DNA of 64,000 nt from the NCBI GenBank assembly GCA_027924585.1, contig BSBM01000191.1, positions 434,001 through 498,000 on the forward strand. Reading direction: 5' to 3'. Shown piece by piece: positions 1 through 12,706 of this stretch. How positions within the stretch are numbered: the stretch's first letter is position 1; each line of letters begins with the position of its first letter. The DNA comes from Larix kaempferi (taxonomy: Eukaryota > Streptophyta > Pinopsida > Pinales > Pinaceae). The notes under the pieces were generated by a model. The model saw nothing but the letters and a program-made list of their open reading frames with translations. It was not told where the DNA came from and searched no databases. The translations under genes were made by a program, and so were the position numbers.

Positions 1-1155
1 ATCAATCAAGCATTACTAATTAATTGCATTAGTTACTACCTAGGTTAACCATAGATCATTTATTAATCAACAATAAATAATTATTAATCGACAATAATTA
101 ACATTATTATTCAGCAATATTTCACGCAAATTTATAAATATGTAGGCGAGTTATGTAAGCATAGCTACCGCTTGCATACCTCACGTAAGTACACTAATAG
201 TACTAAATCACATACATCAATCATAATCATGAAATTTATTGTTCACTGACACATGTTTAACATAGTTTGCAAGGTACAACCTTTTACCTAACTGCATCTT
301 ATTAAGTTACGACAATTCATACATTACGGAGTTACGACACATAATCAATCAAGGATTTTTAACATACACAGTTAGATCACATTTTCTTCTCGACTTCAGG
401 CTACACCTATCTACCTACATCTACCTAATCACAACTAACTTCCACATCCTATCCTTTCCTCTACTGGACTACCCTAAAATGTCAAACCATGACCGGCTCC
501 AGCTAGAACCTGTAAGTGGAAGTGTCGACTTCATCGACCAAGCTTCCCCAGCAGGAAACCACAGTCCTCATCAAACACATTGGGGAGCACACCATAGCAC
601 AGCCCTCCCATGACTCTGGGTTTCGGGGATAACCGATGGGTAAATCCTCCACCCCCCTAATGGAACAAAGGACTATGTCTACCCGACATAATAACTGTGT
701 TGTACCTATACTCAATTTGTTATCGTATAACCAATCTGGGCGGTTGAGTTTCCTGAAATCCTGCCCCACCCATACATCATAATAATCATGCGAAAATAAA
801 TAATGCAGCACTTGCATAACATTTATCTTTCGGATTCCATGTCCCTGAGACTCTCCCACCTCGTAGGATCCAACTATCACTTAACCATTTTAACCTGTAA
901 GTCAGTCCTCGACATAAAATCTAGAATATCGTCCACAATCCTCAACATGTACACATACATTTCATCATAACATAACAACTATAATCAATTCATTATATTC
1001 ACCATGCACCTGGTATAACATTCATTCGTTCAACATATAACTTTAATGGTATCCACGTACCCATCATTCATTAACTTGCATATCTGAGACCTAACTAACA
1101 TATGATACATATCCAACATGACTACATATCCTAATACTAGCATCACACACACACA

Positions 1156-1198
<43 letters not shown>

Positions 1199-1314
1199 CG
1201 GCAAAATAATAGAACCACATGTCCACAGTGTCGTCAAACCAATGAAGTTTCACAATCAAGCAAATACAACATATAATAGTAGTTCAAGTAGAAATTTCAA
1301 AACGGGGCATTACA
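1..1314 (-). repeat. Element A 3' LTR (partial)
   Basis: Direct repeat of about 10045-11349 with scattered substitutions and small indels. It ends in GCATTACA, matching the right copy. A long CA microsatellite (about 1143-1193) is much shorter in the right LTR, so it expanded after insertion. ORFs that translate as Cys-Val runs come from this microsatellite and are not genes. Confidence 0.9.
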
Positions 1315-1330
1315 TACACCCACCCTTCAG
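1315..1330 (-). other. Element A polypurine tract
   Basis: Minus strand CTGAAGGGTGGGTGTA lies immediately upstream of the 3' LTR. The nearby minus-strand GGGACGAAGTT context is typical of plant chromovirus 3' ends. It would prime plus-strand synthesis. Confidence 0.75.
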
Positions 1331-1353
1331 GAAACTTCGTCCCGAAGTTATGG

Positions 1354-1530
1354 TCAAAATAGTGTGGGATAATCAAGACGCATAGTCTCTACGTCCTCAC
1401 AGGTAGCAAAACCTGGGCTATACTGGTCCCACTAGACCTTAACCTGGTCCACCAAACGATGCCTGAGTTGTCTAACCCTACAGTCCAATATACGAAATGG
1501 TTCGACCCCGATGGTCCCCTCCCTCAAGGA
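1354..1530 (-). pseudogene. Element A chromodomain tail (broken)
   Basis: The minus-strand frame from about 1515 down to a TGA at 1354 reads through EPFRILDCRVRQLRHR and then, after one in-frame TAG, WDQYSPGFATCEDVETMRLD before ending in YPTLF. This pattern (ILD..V..LR followed by W..YSP..ATWE...MR..YP.LF) is the C-terminal chromodomain region of plant chromovirus integrases, thought to target insertion to chromatin marks. Only this last segment survives. The sequence between it and the integrase core is replaced by the insertion at 1540-2575. Confidence 0.8.
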
Positions 1531-1539
1531 TCAAGAATA

Positions 1540-2575
1540 TGTCATCAAAACCGGAAATGGTTGAAGGAGTGAGCTACAATAGAAGAAACCATGAGCTGCC
1601 CTATAGCTTACACCTACAAACAAATACTCCATTAAAGCTCCAAATGAAAGTTCTGAATGGCTTTTCCAATTACCAACTTGGATGGGAATCTTTCACCCTC
1701 GAAATTGGCTAAGGCAAGAAACTAGTCATCCACTAGCTCTCCCTCTTCACAAATGCAATTGCAAATTCTTCAAATGATCAAAATCTGGTTTCATTCTTTG
1801 TTATTGACATTTATAAACTTCTAATTTCCTCCATGGGTTGAATTCCTTCCAAGAGACTCATGCCAACTCAAGTTGGGAAGAGATTCCAAAGAACGCCACT
1901 TGTACAACAATTCCTAGTCTCCCACTTCCACCAAATCACATGTGGAAGCACCTTAGCTTCCCTAACACCCTTGAGCTCCCTCTTGGAGTCTATTTTTAGC
2001 CTGAAAATGTCATATATGTCATATGTCATCCTTCAGGTCTGATTTGTGTCATAGGTGTTATAGCATCTTCATCATTGTTGTCATAGAGCTAGGGAATCTA
2101 GCCCAAGTGTCTCACTAGCTCCAAATTTCCTCTTCCTCTTCCATGGGAGTTACTCTTCCTCTATATTTCAACCTCATTGACTCATGCCAAGTATTATTGA
2201 CCTTATAACTGATCCCAAGAACATTAGGCTTCCCATGTATTCGAAATTGCAAGAAGAGGATGCCATGTGGCACATAAATTCTAGCTTGTGTAGGTCCCAC
2301 TTCCTCCATGTGTCTTCATGATCAAATTCCACTTTGATTTTCACTTGCATATATTTATTTATCTCCTTTATTAAATATTTATTCCATCCTAATGTTCCAA
2401 CATCATTTATTATCCCCATTATTCCAAATCCCAAAGCTTCCACCCCAAACCTAGGAAACTAGTAATTTTCCTCCTTGGCAATTATTTGACCTTTAGCATC
2501 AATTTGACAAAATCTAATGAATAAGGCCAATTTGCTTAGGCAATTGTGACCCAATGACAAATTTGGGACATGACA
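1540..2575 (-). mobile_element. LTR-like insertion (about 1.04 kb) in element A integrase C-terminus
   Basis: On the minus strand the segment begins TGTCATGTCCC and ends GATGACA, giving a 6-bp inverted terminal repeat of the TG...CA kind. It interrupts the integrase right after the conserved PYEALYGRPCR stretch. Flanking 5-mers are GAATA (1535-1539) and CAATG (2576-2580), which match poorly. About 0.5 kb of integrase/linker expected between the flanks is missing, so it is either a solo LTR with an accompanying deletion or another rearrangement. Its start resembles that of the solo LTR at 12707 but the rest looks different. Confidence 0.45.
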
Positions 2576-3364
2576 CAATGATTTCCTACATGGCCTTCCA
2601 TATAATGCTTCATATGGAGGCATCCCAATTGAGCTTTGGTAATTGTTGTTGTAATCAAACTCTACCAAAGGTAAGTGATTTTCCCAATGAGTCTATTGAT
2701 CCATGACATATATCCTAAGCATGTCCTCCATCACCTGATTCACTTTTTATGTTTTTCTATCTATCTCTGGATGGTATGCGGTGCTTAGGTTCAACTGAGT
2801 ACCCAACATCGACTGCAAACTTTTCCAAAACCTAGACGTAAACCTATAACCTCTATCTGAGATAATGTTCTTAGGAAACCCATGGAGACGAACAACTTCA
2901 TTTATGAACACACAAGTCACATCCGTGACATCATAGGTCTCCTTAACTAGAATGAAGTGAGCAGTTTTGGTTAGTTTATCAACGATGACCATAATGGAGT
3001 CATTCCTATGAGAGGTAAGAGGAAATCCCACCATGAAGTCCATGGAGATAACCTCCCACTTCGACATAGGAATGTCATGTAGCTGTAATAGTCCTGCTGG
3101 GTGGTGATGATCAACGTTTACCTGCTGACACTCAAGGCACCTAGCGACAAATTTGACCACAGCGCTTTTCATTCCTACCCAAAAGAAGAGTTGCTTCATG
3201 TCTGCATACATCTTCTTTACCCCCAAGTGTGCGCAATACATTGCTCTGTGGGATTCCTTAAGGATAGTCTCTCTAATATCTCCCTCCTCGGGAATATACA
3301 TCCTCCCTTGATACCGTAACAAACCATCGGCTTCCAACTCATAGCCTTCAAACTTAGGTCCCAC
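2459..3364 (-). pseudogene. Element A integrase (broken)
   Basis: Integrase inserts the cDNA into the genome. The minus-strand frame from 3364 shows the zinc-binding region (H..H, then CLECQQ) and the catalytic core with the first Asp in IVDKLTK and the second in ISDRGYRF. Where the catalytic Glu of the D,D35E triad is expected, after YHPEIDRKT, there is a TAA stop followed by KVNQ, so the active site is lost. The frame then continues to YNNNYQSSIGMPPYEALYG before the insertion at 2575. It lies downstream of RT-RNase H, as in all Ty3/gypsy elements. Confidence 0.85.
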
Positions 3365-3389
3365 CAGTTTCCCACTCTAGAGTGTCGAC

Positions 3390-4874
3390 GTGACCTTTAG
3401 GTACCAACTATCCCCAATTAGTTGTCCTAATACTGTTTCCCTCAAATCAACCTTCAAAGGTATAAGAGAGAAAATTCTTGGTTTACTACTTAAGGCATCG
3501 GCTACCACATTCTCCTTCCCTTTGATGTATGAAATCCAAAAATCATACTCACTCATGAATTCATTCCATCTCCTTTGCCTATCATTTAGGTCTCTCTAAG
3601 TGAAGATATACCTCAATCTTTGGTGATCAGAATTGAGCTCAAAGCTTCATCCAACAAGGTAATGTCTCCAAAGCTTCAAAGCTAACATCACCACAGCCAA
3701 CTCTAGGTCATGGGTAGGGTAATTCTCTTCATGTGTTTTTAACTTTCTTGATGCATAAGTTATTACCCCATGTTCCTGCATCAACATTGCACCTAAACCT
3801 TTCCTTTAGGCATCTGTGCAAACTGTGAATTCCTTCTCCATATCTAGCACTTGTAGAATCAGTGCACTCATCAATAGTCTTTTCAGCTCGGAAAATGCAA
3901 CATCGCATTCATTCATCCATTCATACTTAGCGCCTTTATGCTGTAGGGAAGTTATGGGTTTTGCAATTTTTTAGAAACCCTCAACAAACCTTCTATAATA
4001 TTCGGCTAATCCCATGAAGCTTCTCACTTCATGCGCATTCCTTGGCACGGGCCAATCCATTATGGCCTTAACCTTCTCAGGGTCCACTGAAATTCCCTCA
4101 CCAGAAATTATATGCCCTAGATAATGGGTCTCCTTCTAATCGAATGGGCATTTGGACAACTTACCGTACAACTTTTTCCCTCTTAAGCATGACAACACTA
4201 TTCGCAAGTGTTCCTTGTACTCCTTTTCATTCTATGATAAGATAAGGATGTCATCCAAGAAGACTTGCACAAACCAATCTGAGTATTTTCGAAACATGTT
4301 ATTCATGAGGCTCATGAATACAGCTGGGGAATTGGTCAAACCAAAGGGTACCACTACCAACTCATAGTGCCCGAACCTTGTTCAGAAAGCAGTCTTAGGT
4401 ATGTCATCGTCCATAATTCGTAGTTGGTGGTAACCTGATCGCAAGTTGATCTTTGAGAAGACTAAATGCCCCTTTCATTTGATCAAAGAGGTCATCAATT
4501 CGAGGTATTGGGTACCTATTCTTCACTGTGGATCTGTTCAAGTCTCGGTAATCGATGCAAAGACGCAAGGAACCATCCTTCTTCTTCACAAAGATTACTG
4601 GTACACCCCATGGTGAAATACTTGGTCTGATAAACCCTAGGTCTAGTAGTTCCTTCAACTGCATTTGCAACTCACAAAGCTTTGGGGCCGTCATCCTACA
4701 TGGTGTCTTCGATGTTGGCTCTGCACCGGGTTTTACCTCAATGGTAAAATCAAATTCCCGCTTAGGAGGTAATCGAGTCAATTCCTTTGGAAAGACGTCA
4801 CTGAATTCGGCTAACACTGGGTACTCATCAAAGGAGAGTCCCTTCTCATTGTTTACCACTTCAACAATGTACAA
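3390..4874 (-). pseudogene. Element A reverse transcriptase and RNase H (frameshifted)
   Basis: The first part (4874-4404) contains the RT fingers: [20 protein letters not shown], then [17 protein letters not shown]. Later frames carry the FLDDI catalytic motif (YxDD class; about 4240-4260), the HxLGH..S..GI palm/thumb segment, [12 protein letters not shown], and an RNase H with [14 protein letters not shown] and DH. Several stops and frameshifts separate these blocks. RT copies element RNA to DNA and RNase H removes the template. Order and motifs match Ty3/gypsy pol. Confidence 0.85.
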
Positions 4875-4883
4875 CTAACATCC

Positions 4884-5408
4884 CTACCATACACATCGCT
4901 TTACATTCATCGTGGATATGAAACATAGGGACACCTCTCGATTGACACCTTGGATCTCGATGGCCTCTCCTTTGTCATCAATGCAAAGAACTTTCTTTCC
5001 ATAACAGTACAAGAAAGCTCGATGTTCCTCAAGACAATTCATACCTATGATGAGATCATAAGTTCCGAGGGTGGTGACGTACACCTTGACTTGTGTAACA
5101 CACACCCTGAGATCCACTACGCACTTGTCGACACTAGGTCCTACTACTTTCTTTATCTCTAAAGCCATTTCAACTAAGTTGAAATCGTCATGCTCGTAGG
5201 CTTCCAACCCACATTTGTCTAATGCATATGGAGAAATAAAACTATCTGTATAACCGGGATCAAACAATATTCCAAGCTTAGCATTATTGAACATACCTGA
5301 TGATTCCACCACAATGGATTGGTGCTCTTCCTGATGGTTGTTTACTGCTTCCGGGATCTGATGCCTACTACCCCCACTCTCCATTGGAGCCTTTCCTTCT
5401 TGATTCAC
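4884..5408 (-). pseudogene. Element A retropepsin-like protease
   Basis: The 174-codon frame contains ILFDPGYTDSFISP, the position of the catalytic D-S/T-G-A loop of aspartic proteases (here Asp-Pro-Gly), and the flap/C-terminal motif DLIIGMNCLEEH typical of plant Ty3/gypsy PR. It would process the Gag-Pol polyprotein. It starts just after the Gag zinc knuckle and ends with a TAG, in the pol order PR-RT. The altered DSG motif suggests loss of activity. Confidence 0.75.
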
Positions 5409-6515
5409 TGTACCGGATCGTAATTCAGGACAGTCACGCTGGTAATGTGGACCTCCACATCCCCAACAAGCAACCTGTAATGGAGTGGGAGCGATAACCT
5501 AATCAGACCTCTGAGAGGGGTTCCTCCCTTTGGGACCCATTCCCTTGCCGAGTGATCCTCTAAAGTTCCTAACACCCTGGTGAGTTCTTGTGGCTGATTG
5601 GGGCACTGCCCTGGTTGCCACTAACCTATCTACCGCCACAACCCTTGGTGTGTACCTGTTTCCGTAGGGAGGTGACCTCGCATACCCTCCCCGAGGGTAG
5701 CTTCGAGGAGCCTTAACCAAAAACCCTAACTTTTGAGAGTTGAATGACCTGATGGGATTTGCAACCAGCATCTCCTCTATGTAACAAGTGCAATCAACTG
5801 ATTTGGAAACCGAATTCGGTTTGCACATCCGAACTTGGGTCCTGATCTTGGTATTGATCCCAAACACGAAACACTCAACCTGGCGTTCGTCATTGTCCAA
5901 GTAAGGGACATACTTGACTAATTCCATGAACCTCTCTTCATAATCCTCTACAGATATATGCATTTGTACCAAGGAATGAAGGGACCCAACTTGTTCTTCC
6001 TGGTAGGATGCGGGTAAGTACTTCCCTTTGAACTTTTCCACAAATAGTTCCCATGGAACCGTGTCTCGTGTAAGGTGCAACTGCCTTTCTTGGTTCTCCC
6101 ACCAATTCAAAGCGACCCCCTTTAGTTGAAATATGGCGATCTTGGACTTGGACGTGGAAGTGTATTCTTGTAAAGTTAAGCACCTGGTCATCTCTTCCAA
6201 CCAAGATTCAGCTTGTATCCCTACTTGACCCCCTGAAAATTCTGGAAGCCTTATCGTTTAAAGCTCCCTTGTGATATCCTGATGTGAAGGTCGCGGTATC
6301 GTATTCATTTCTACTTCGGGAATTTCTTCCCTTAGTGGAGGGGCCTCCACTTCTACTTCTGAGGTAACACTTCCTCTTTGTAGTCCTCGGAGTGTTTCGT
6401 TTATTGCTTCCAGTGAGCGCAATATAAGGATGGTCTCTGGCAATGGTGCCGGCACATTCATCTCAGGTAACGTCGTCACCTGACCTCGCCCCTGACATGC
6501 TCGCGTCCTTACCAT
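5409..6515 (-). pseudogene. Element A Gag
   Basis: The probable start is an ATG at about 6515 (MVRTRACQGRG). A TAA at 6258 and a TAG at 5499 interrupt the frame. The middle segment carries the retrotransposon Gag core (LKGVALNWWENQERQ, FKGKYLP, F..L.QG-like region). Near 5435-5475 a zinc knuckle CWGCGGPHYQRDC (CX2CX3HX4C) is readable, the RNA-binding nucleocapsid motif. Gag would form the virus-like particle. It precedes protease on the minus strand. Confidence 0.8.
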
Positions 6516-6554
6516 GTTCATCCATGTAGCATGGCATAATATGATAATTAGCAT

Positions 6555-7742
6555 ATGACGACATCATTACTATTTTACTATTAAACTCAACTGTTAGTTC
6601 AAAAGGTGCGTCGGACGATTCTTTTTTTGACGAGCGCTTTTACATAAGGGCTATAGTTCTTACATTTCAATCAGGCCATCTTGAGGCCACCCGGTACTAA
6701 ATCTACTGCAATAATTCTATGTAAGTTTATGTATATTAATCCACCTAACATGCAAATTATTTAATTACATAATTAATCAATTTATATAATCCATTTAAAT
6801 AATTAAATTAGATAATATAAAAATAATTGAACCTCATAGGTATATCACCTTAAATAATCAAATTATGATGTTTAAATTAACATATACAATTTAATTTCCA
6901 TCATCATATATTTAAAACATTATTTGGCATAACAAATTAAATATATATGAATTTAACCATTAACATAATGTATATATATAAATAAATAAAAATTTATTTA
7001 AAAATTTTATATTTTATATTTTATTTTATTTTTTTGTTAATTGCATGATAAAATAAAATAACAAAATTGTATATATATATATATATTTTTAAATAGAATT
7101 ATAATAAATAATTAAAATAAATAAAGGATAAAATAAAGAATAATAAATTTAAAAAAAAATCCCTAACTATCTGCTTACCTAGTCAAACCCTAGAAGCTAT
7201 GCCGTAGCCTTGCATGAGGGACCAAGCGTCCTCCTCCAAGCAGCCCACCACCATGCGAAGAAAATATTAATAAAACCCAAAATTTACAAGGCCCAAACCC
7301 TTGTTACTCGTCATTTTTCCAATGGATTTTTGACGAAATAATCTCTGCAACTCTGCCCTCAATTACGACGAGCAAGCTCAGCCATTGCAATCGGTCCAGG
7401 TAAAAACTACTTCGTCTATCTAAGTTCGATTCACCGAATGGGAACTGCATTTGGCAGCAGGTCGTTCTTTTGATTCCCATTCAAGCCCAGGCCGACCCAT
7501 GGTCGCGCGCAGGGCTGTCCCCAGGCTGTCCCATGGTCGTCAGGCTATGCCTAGGCCGGGTCATGAATGCGTAGGGATGCACCCAGGCTAGCCCATGGCC
7601 GCCGCAGAGCTGCACCCAGGCCGGCCATGGCCGCGCCATAGCTCGAGCCAACGAGCTTCAACGTAAAACAAAAACAAAAAAATTATAATAGTTTAATATT
7701 TTTGAACTTTCATAATTATTTTTAAATTTTTGTTTGTAGTTC

Positions 7743-7793
<51 letters not shown>

Positions 7794-8592
7794 ACGGTTT
7801 AGTTTCCTTCTTTTTTAAAAAATCTAAATATAAATTTTTTTTTGTTTCTAATTTAAATTTAAACTATATTTAAATTGAAGCTAGATTTTTTTTGTTTATT
7901 TGATATATATATATATAATTATGTTCTTAATTTAAATTTAAATTAAATTAAATTTAAACCAAATTTTAGATCTTAAAATAAATATATATATATAGATATA
8001 GATATAATTAATTTTGTCCATATATATAAATTTCCTGTTTGTATGTAAAAACCCTTTCTTTCTTTTTTATAAAAAGTGTTCATGTATATATAAGTAGATA
8101 TATGTATGCTTCGTTTTTAATTTAAATTTAGATCAAATAAAATTTAAATTTAAATTTCGTTTTTAATTTAAATTTAGATCAAATAAAATTTAAATTTAAA
8201 TTTCCTTTTTTTGTTAACGAATATAAATCATTTATTTTTGGTTATATATATATATATATAATTTTTTGTTTTTCCTTTGTTATATATGTACATCTATATA
8301 CACATTTTTCTCTATATATGCAAATATAGTTTGTCCTATATTTTTTTTTTAACTTTAACTATGTTCCTCATTTAATTCACTTGCAGTCGCAAAGAATAGT
8401 TTACCCACGTGTTTTATTTTTCTTTGTTGTTATTAAAATCATAAGTTCTAACTCTTCACCTTGTCTTATGCAGGTTTACGGCTTCCACAACCAGTAAACT
8501 TGCACAGGAGTCAAACTTTTTTTGAATTAGTTTATCTTATCATGTTCTCTTTCCGCCGTAGTAATCCATCTGGTTCCATATTTAGAACCATG
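6555..8592 (-). other. Element A untranslated leader, AT-rich with microsatellites
   Basis: Two kilobases between PBS and gag hold no supportable ORF. Most is A/T homopolymer-like sequence with TA microsatellites (about 7068-7084, 7744-7791 and 8243-8262). A contrasting GC-rich block at about 7480-7650 consists of degenerate repeats around the CCCATGG / GGCCATGGCC theme. I see no gene here. Confidence 0.6.
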
Positions 8593-8604
8593 GCTCTGAT
8601 ACCA
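8593..8604 (-). other. Element A primer binding site
   Basis: On the minus strand this reads TGGTATCAGAGC, the common plant PBS complementary to the 3' end of initiator tRNA-Met. It abuts the 5' LTR and fixes the LTR boundary. Confidence 0.9.
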
Positions 8605-11349
8605 TGTGTAGGTCCCATGTCCTAGACTTCAAATTTTCTCAATAAAAATATTCTCTCTTTTGGTTATGTTCAAATTTATGTTTTAGTTTAGGGTTTTTGT
8701 TTTAGTTTAAGTGCCTGTAAAATATCATTTATAGGTCTGTAAATAAAATATACTAGTTACTATTCTACCATCATTTTCTATATATATATATATATATTTA
8801 TATATTTACAATAATAAGTTCATGAGTTAAAACTTTCATTATTAATATTTAGAAGGGATTTATACTTGAATGAGGATTACCTGGTGGATAGCTAGATGTC
8901 CATTTTTAGTTGTTGCTTTTGCTCTACTGATCCCTTTTGCTGCTTCATTTTCCCTACTGTAGCCCTGCAACCAAAATCCTTCCCAAACCCTTGAAACTCA
9001 ACCGACCGGACAAGTATGCCACCCTGCCAACTGGCGAGGTCTCGCTGACCACCCAACTCCAAAGGTACCCCTTTGGACCCCCAAGCCCAAACCGAGTACA
9101 AGCCAACCACAGTTTCTCCCTTCTTCAATTTCTCCAACAAAACCCCTTCTCTTTTGCTCTGCAATTTTCTAAGTTCTCCTAAAAATTCAAACATGCAAAA
9201 AGAAAAGGTCCCTTCCTCCAAAATCCATCCTTCCACTTAACCCCCTCTTCCTGCCGACTCTATGCTCTCCATTAATACCCCTATCCTTCCCATAAATATT
9301 CCAACTAATATGTCAGTCCTCGTTTCTTTCCTTCCTAGAGACATGACCACATTCATTAATACTTATCAATACATTAATTAATTAATTAATTAATTTACCA
9401 ATGAATTATAAATATTATCTTTTTTTAATTCTTGATGCTAATACCATATGTAAAAGTCAACTAAATTTATTAATGCGGTTCCACTGCCATTGTCTTTTCA
9501 AGTTGACATAATTACAATTTAATTTATGTAATTATCACCCTCATGTTTTACAGCAGTTTCTATTAATTAATCATTATAATAATATATCATTGTTTTTTTG
9601 TTCAACATCCAACTATTCATAATAATCATTTAATTGATAATGATCTATCAGATAATTAATTAATACTAATTGTCATTGATTAATTAATAATAACCTAGTC
9701 ATTTAACTAATGATTAACACACTTCTAATATGCTAATTACCCTTTTAATTATAAATTCAAACTATTTTAATTTATCAATTATCAATATAACTTACATCAT
9801 TATGAATGTACATTTATACCAATTAATTAATATTAACTAAGACTTAATCAACTCCTTCACCTAGTTCTATATTAATTACACCCTAGTTTATAATTAAACT
9901 AATTAACAACCATTGCTAACGCTAATGATAGTTTTATTATCATCAATTAACATTATTAACACATAATTAATATTGACCTAATTGAAATGATAATTACATT
10001 TAACATTTTTAACCCTTAGTCTTGACTAAATAAATTTAATAACAATCAATCAAGCATTACTAATTAATTGCATTAGTTACTACCTAGGTTAACCATAGTT
10101 CATTTATTAATCAACAATAATTAATTATTAGTCAACAATAATTAACATTATTATTCAGCAATATTTCACGCAAATTTATAAATATGTAGGCGAGTTAGGT
10201 AGCGTAGCTACTGCTTACATACCTCGTGTAAGTACACTAACAGTACTAAATCACATACATCAATCATAATCATGAAATTTATTGTTCACTGACACATGTT
10301 TAACATAATTTGCAAGGTACAATATTTTACCTAACTGCATCTTATTAAGTTACGACAATTCATACATTAATGAGTTACGGCACATAATCAATCAAGGGTT
10401 TTTAACATACACAGTTAGAACACGTTTTCTTCCTGACTTTAGGCTACACCTATCTACCTACATCATCTGCCTAATCACAACTAACTTCCACATCCTATCA
10501 TTTCCTCTGTTGGACTACCCTGAAGTGTCAAGCCATGACCGACTCCAGCTAGAACCCATAAGCGAAAGTGTCGACTTCATAGACCAAGCTTCCCCAGCAG
10601 GAAACCACCAGTCACATCACACACCTTGGGGAGCGCGTCGTAGCACAAACCTCCCATGACTCTGGTTTTCAGGGATAAACAGTGGGTAAACCCTCCACCC
10701 CCTAATGGAACAAGGGACTATGTCTACCCGACATAATAACTTTGTTGCACCTGTACTCAGTTTGTCATCGTATAACCAATCTGGGCGGTTGAGTTTCCTG
10801 AAATTCTACCCCACCCATACATCATAATAAACAGCATAATAAACAGCATAATAATCATGCGAAAGTAAATAATGCAGCACTTGCATACCATTTATCTTTA
10901 GAGTCCATGTCCCTGAGGCTCTCCCACCTCGTAGGATCCAACTATCACTTAGCCATTTTAACCTGTAAGTCAGTCCTCGACATAAAATCTAGAATATCGT
11001 GCACAATCCTCAACATGTACACATACATTCATCATAACATAACAACAATAATCAATTCATTATATTCACCATGCACCTGGTATAACATTCATTTGTTCAA
11101 CATATAACTTTAACGGTATCCACGTACCCACCATTCATTAACTTGCATATCTGAGACATAACTAACACATGATACATATCCAACATGACTGCGTACCCTA
11201 ATACTAACATCACACACACACACATATATATATTGGCAAAATAATAGAACCACATGTCCACAGTGTCGTCAAACCAACGAATTCTCACAATCAAGCAAAT
11301 ACAACATATAATAGTAGTTCGGGTAGAAATGTCAAAACGGAGCATTACA
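8605..11349 (-). repeat. Element A 5' LTR (complete, about 2.74 kb)
   Basis: It begins directly beside the tRNA-iMet-type PBS (start 8605, or 8607 giving TGTA...TACA ends) and ends with CATTACA at 11349. It is AT-rich, with TA microsatellites around 8780-8812. A 114-codon minus ORF at 8892-9236 has no recognisable domain and is probably chance. Confidence 0.85.
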
Positions 11350-12125
11350 CACTTGCAACACATTCAACAGGTCCACCACACTCTGCATTAACACAAGTTG
11401 TATGCTAACTTCTAGAAATGATCCTTGGGCATAAATATGGTTGAATACCTTGGATATATTGTCGATGAGCATGGTGTGCATGTGGATCATCCAAAATCCA
11501 ATTCATTTGTGGTTATACATCCCTGAAAACACTAACTGAGCTCCATATCTTCCCAGGCCTTGCCAACTTTTATCACAGGTTCATGTTAGGATTCTCCCAT
11601 TTTGCATGGCCCGTTAGCCAAGTGACCAAGGGTAGTTGCAAACCTAAATTTGGGTGGGACAAGTCACAATAGAAAGAATTTGGTGATTTGAAACATCATA
11701 TATTCTCAACTATGGTACTTTCCTTACCTAATATGCTAAAACCTTTTGATATTGAGACAGATGCTTCAGACTACTCTGTGGGTCTTGTCCTCACTCAGCA
11801 CGGTCATCTAGAGGCCTATAATAGTGAGACACTCAGATGATATATGTATGTACCCCACCTATGATAAAGAGATGTATTCCAATATGCAAGCATGTATCCA
11901 ATGGATGCATTACATCCTAGGAAGGGAGACAATCCTCCACATGGATTACAAGCCTCTGCAGTTCATGCAGACATAAGGAAAATTCCAAAATGACCTCCAT
12001 CAAAAGTGGTCCACATACTTGCAGAATTTTCACTTTAATATCAAATATAATAAAGGGAGAAAAAATTATGTCACTATATACCTTATTCGACCTCCAGTTG
12101 TTGCACTAACCATAGTGCTCAACCC
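11350..12125 (+). pseudogene. Element B reverse transcriptase/RNase H remnant
   Basis: This + strand frame, broken by many stops, reads YLGYIVDEHGVHVDHP (RT thumb), then FDIETDASDYSVG, the first RNase H motif, and later YPTYDKEMYSNMQACIQW-like and FHFNIKYNKGRKN segments of the RNase H/tether. It is a Ty3/gypsy pol different from A, starting in mid-RT at the edge of A. The missing RT half should lie beyond A's left LTR, outside the window. Confidence 0.8.
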
Positions 12126-12177
12126 TTGTGAGCATGAGGCCTCTGGGTGATCCCAACTCTATGACATGATCTAGACT

Positions 12178-12706
12178 TTGCTATGGCCTACCATATTTGG
12201 GGAGAAATCAAGTTTGTTTCCAACTTTCATTTGCAGGATGGATTGTTATTCATATGGTTTATATTTGTGTTCCTTCAAGCGAGCGTGTGAAGCTAATTTT
12301 GGAATCTCACTACAGTCGGGTGGAAGGACACTTTGGCGTGGAAAAGACAATATTAGTCCTACAAAAGTATTTCTATTAGTTGAATCTCCACCATGATGTT
12401 AGTAAGTATCTCAAATCCTGCATAGTTTGCTCCATCGTCTAGCCAACCATAAAACAACAAGGAATTTACACCCCTCTATCTACTCCTGACAAGCCCTGAG
12501 AATCCATCTTGATGGACTACATGTCAAGTCTTCCTCTAACTAAGCATGGAAACGACTGTGTATTTGTGGTCATTGATCAATTCTCTAATATGGCCATTCT
12601 CACAGGTTACAACAAGAGTATCACATCCGAGGCCACTGCCAATCTCTTCTTCAAGCATGTGTTGGTACATTTTCGAATCCCATAGGCCATCATATTGAGA
12701 CAATAA
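12178..12706 (+). pseudogene. Element B integrase, first part
   Basis: The frame reads ILESHYSRVEGHFGVEKTI (zinc-binding HHCC region, with C..C following at the DVSKYLKSCIVCS stretch) and then the core segment SILMDYMSSLPLTKHGNDCV and VVIDQFSNMAI, giving the first catalytic Asp. Stops interrupt it. It breaks off at 12706, exactly at the AATAA target duplication of the solo LTR, and resumes at 14815. Confidence 0.85.

Larger units (their letters stand above)
1..11349 (-). mobile_element. Element A: Ty3/gypsy chromovirus-like LTR retrotransposon, left LTR cut by window
   Basis: Reading on the minus strand the order is 5' LTR (8605-11349), PBS, long leader, gag, protease, RT-RNase H, integrase, chromodomain tail, PPT, 3' LTR (1-1314, continuing outside the window). 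Window base 1 aligns with about 10045, and the two LTR copies are collinear from there to their TACA ends. Domain order and the chromodomain tail are those of chromoviruses (Tekay/Del-like). All ORFs carry stops or frameshifts, so it is defective. It lies inside the RT of remnant B, whose frame starts directly at 11350. A TSD cannot be tested because the left end is outside the window. Confidence 0.9.

Noticed and set aside
1030-1218. Cys-Val-rich 62-codon ORF
   Set aside because: Translation of a CA microsatellite inside an LTR.
8892-9236. 114-codon minus-strand ORF in the LTR of element A
   Set aside because: Single LTR copy in view, no domain, low-complexity Lys/Gln end; unsupported.
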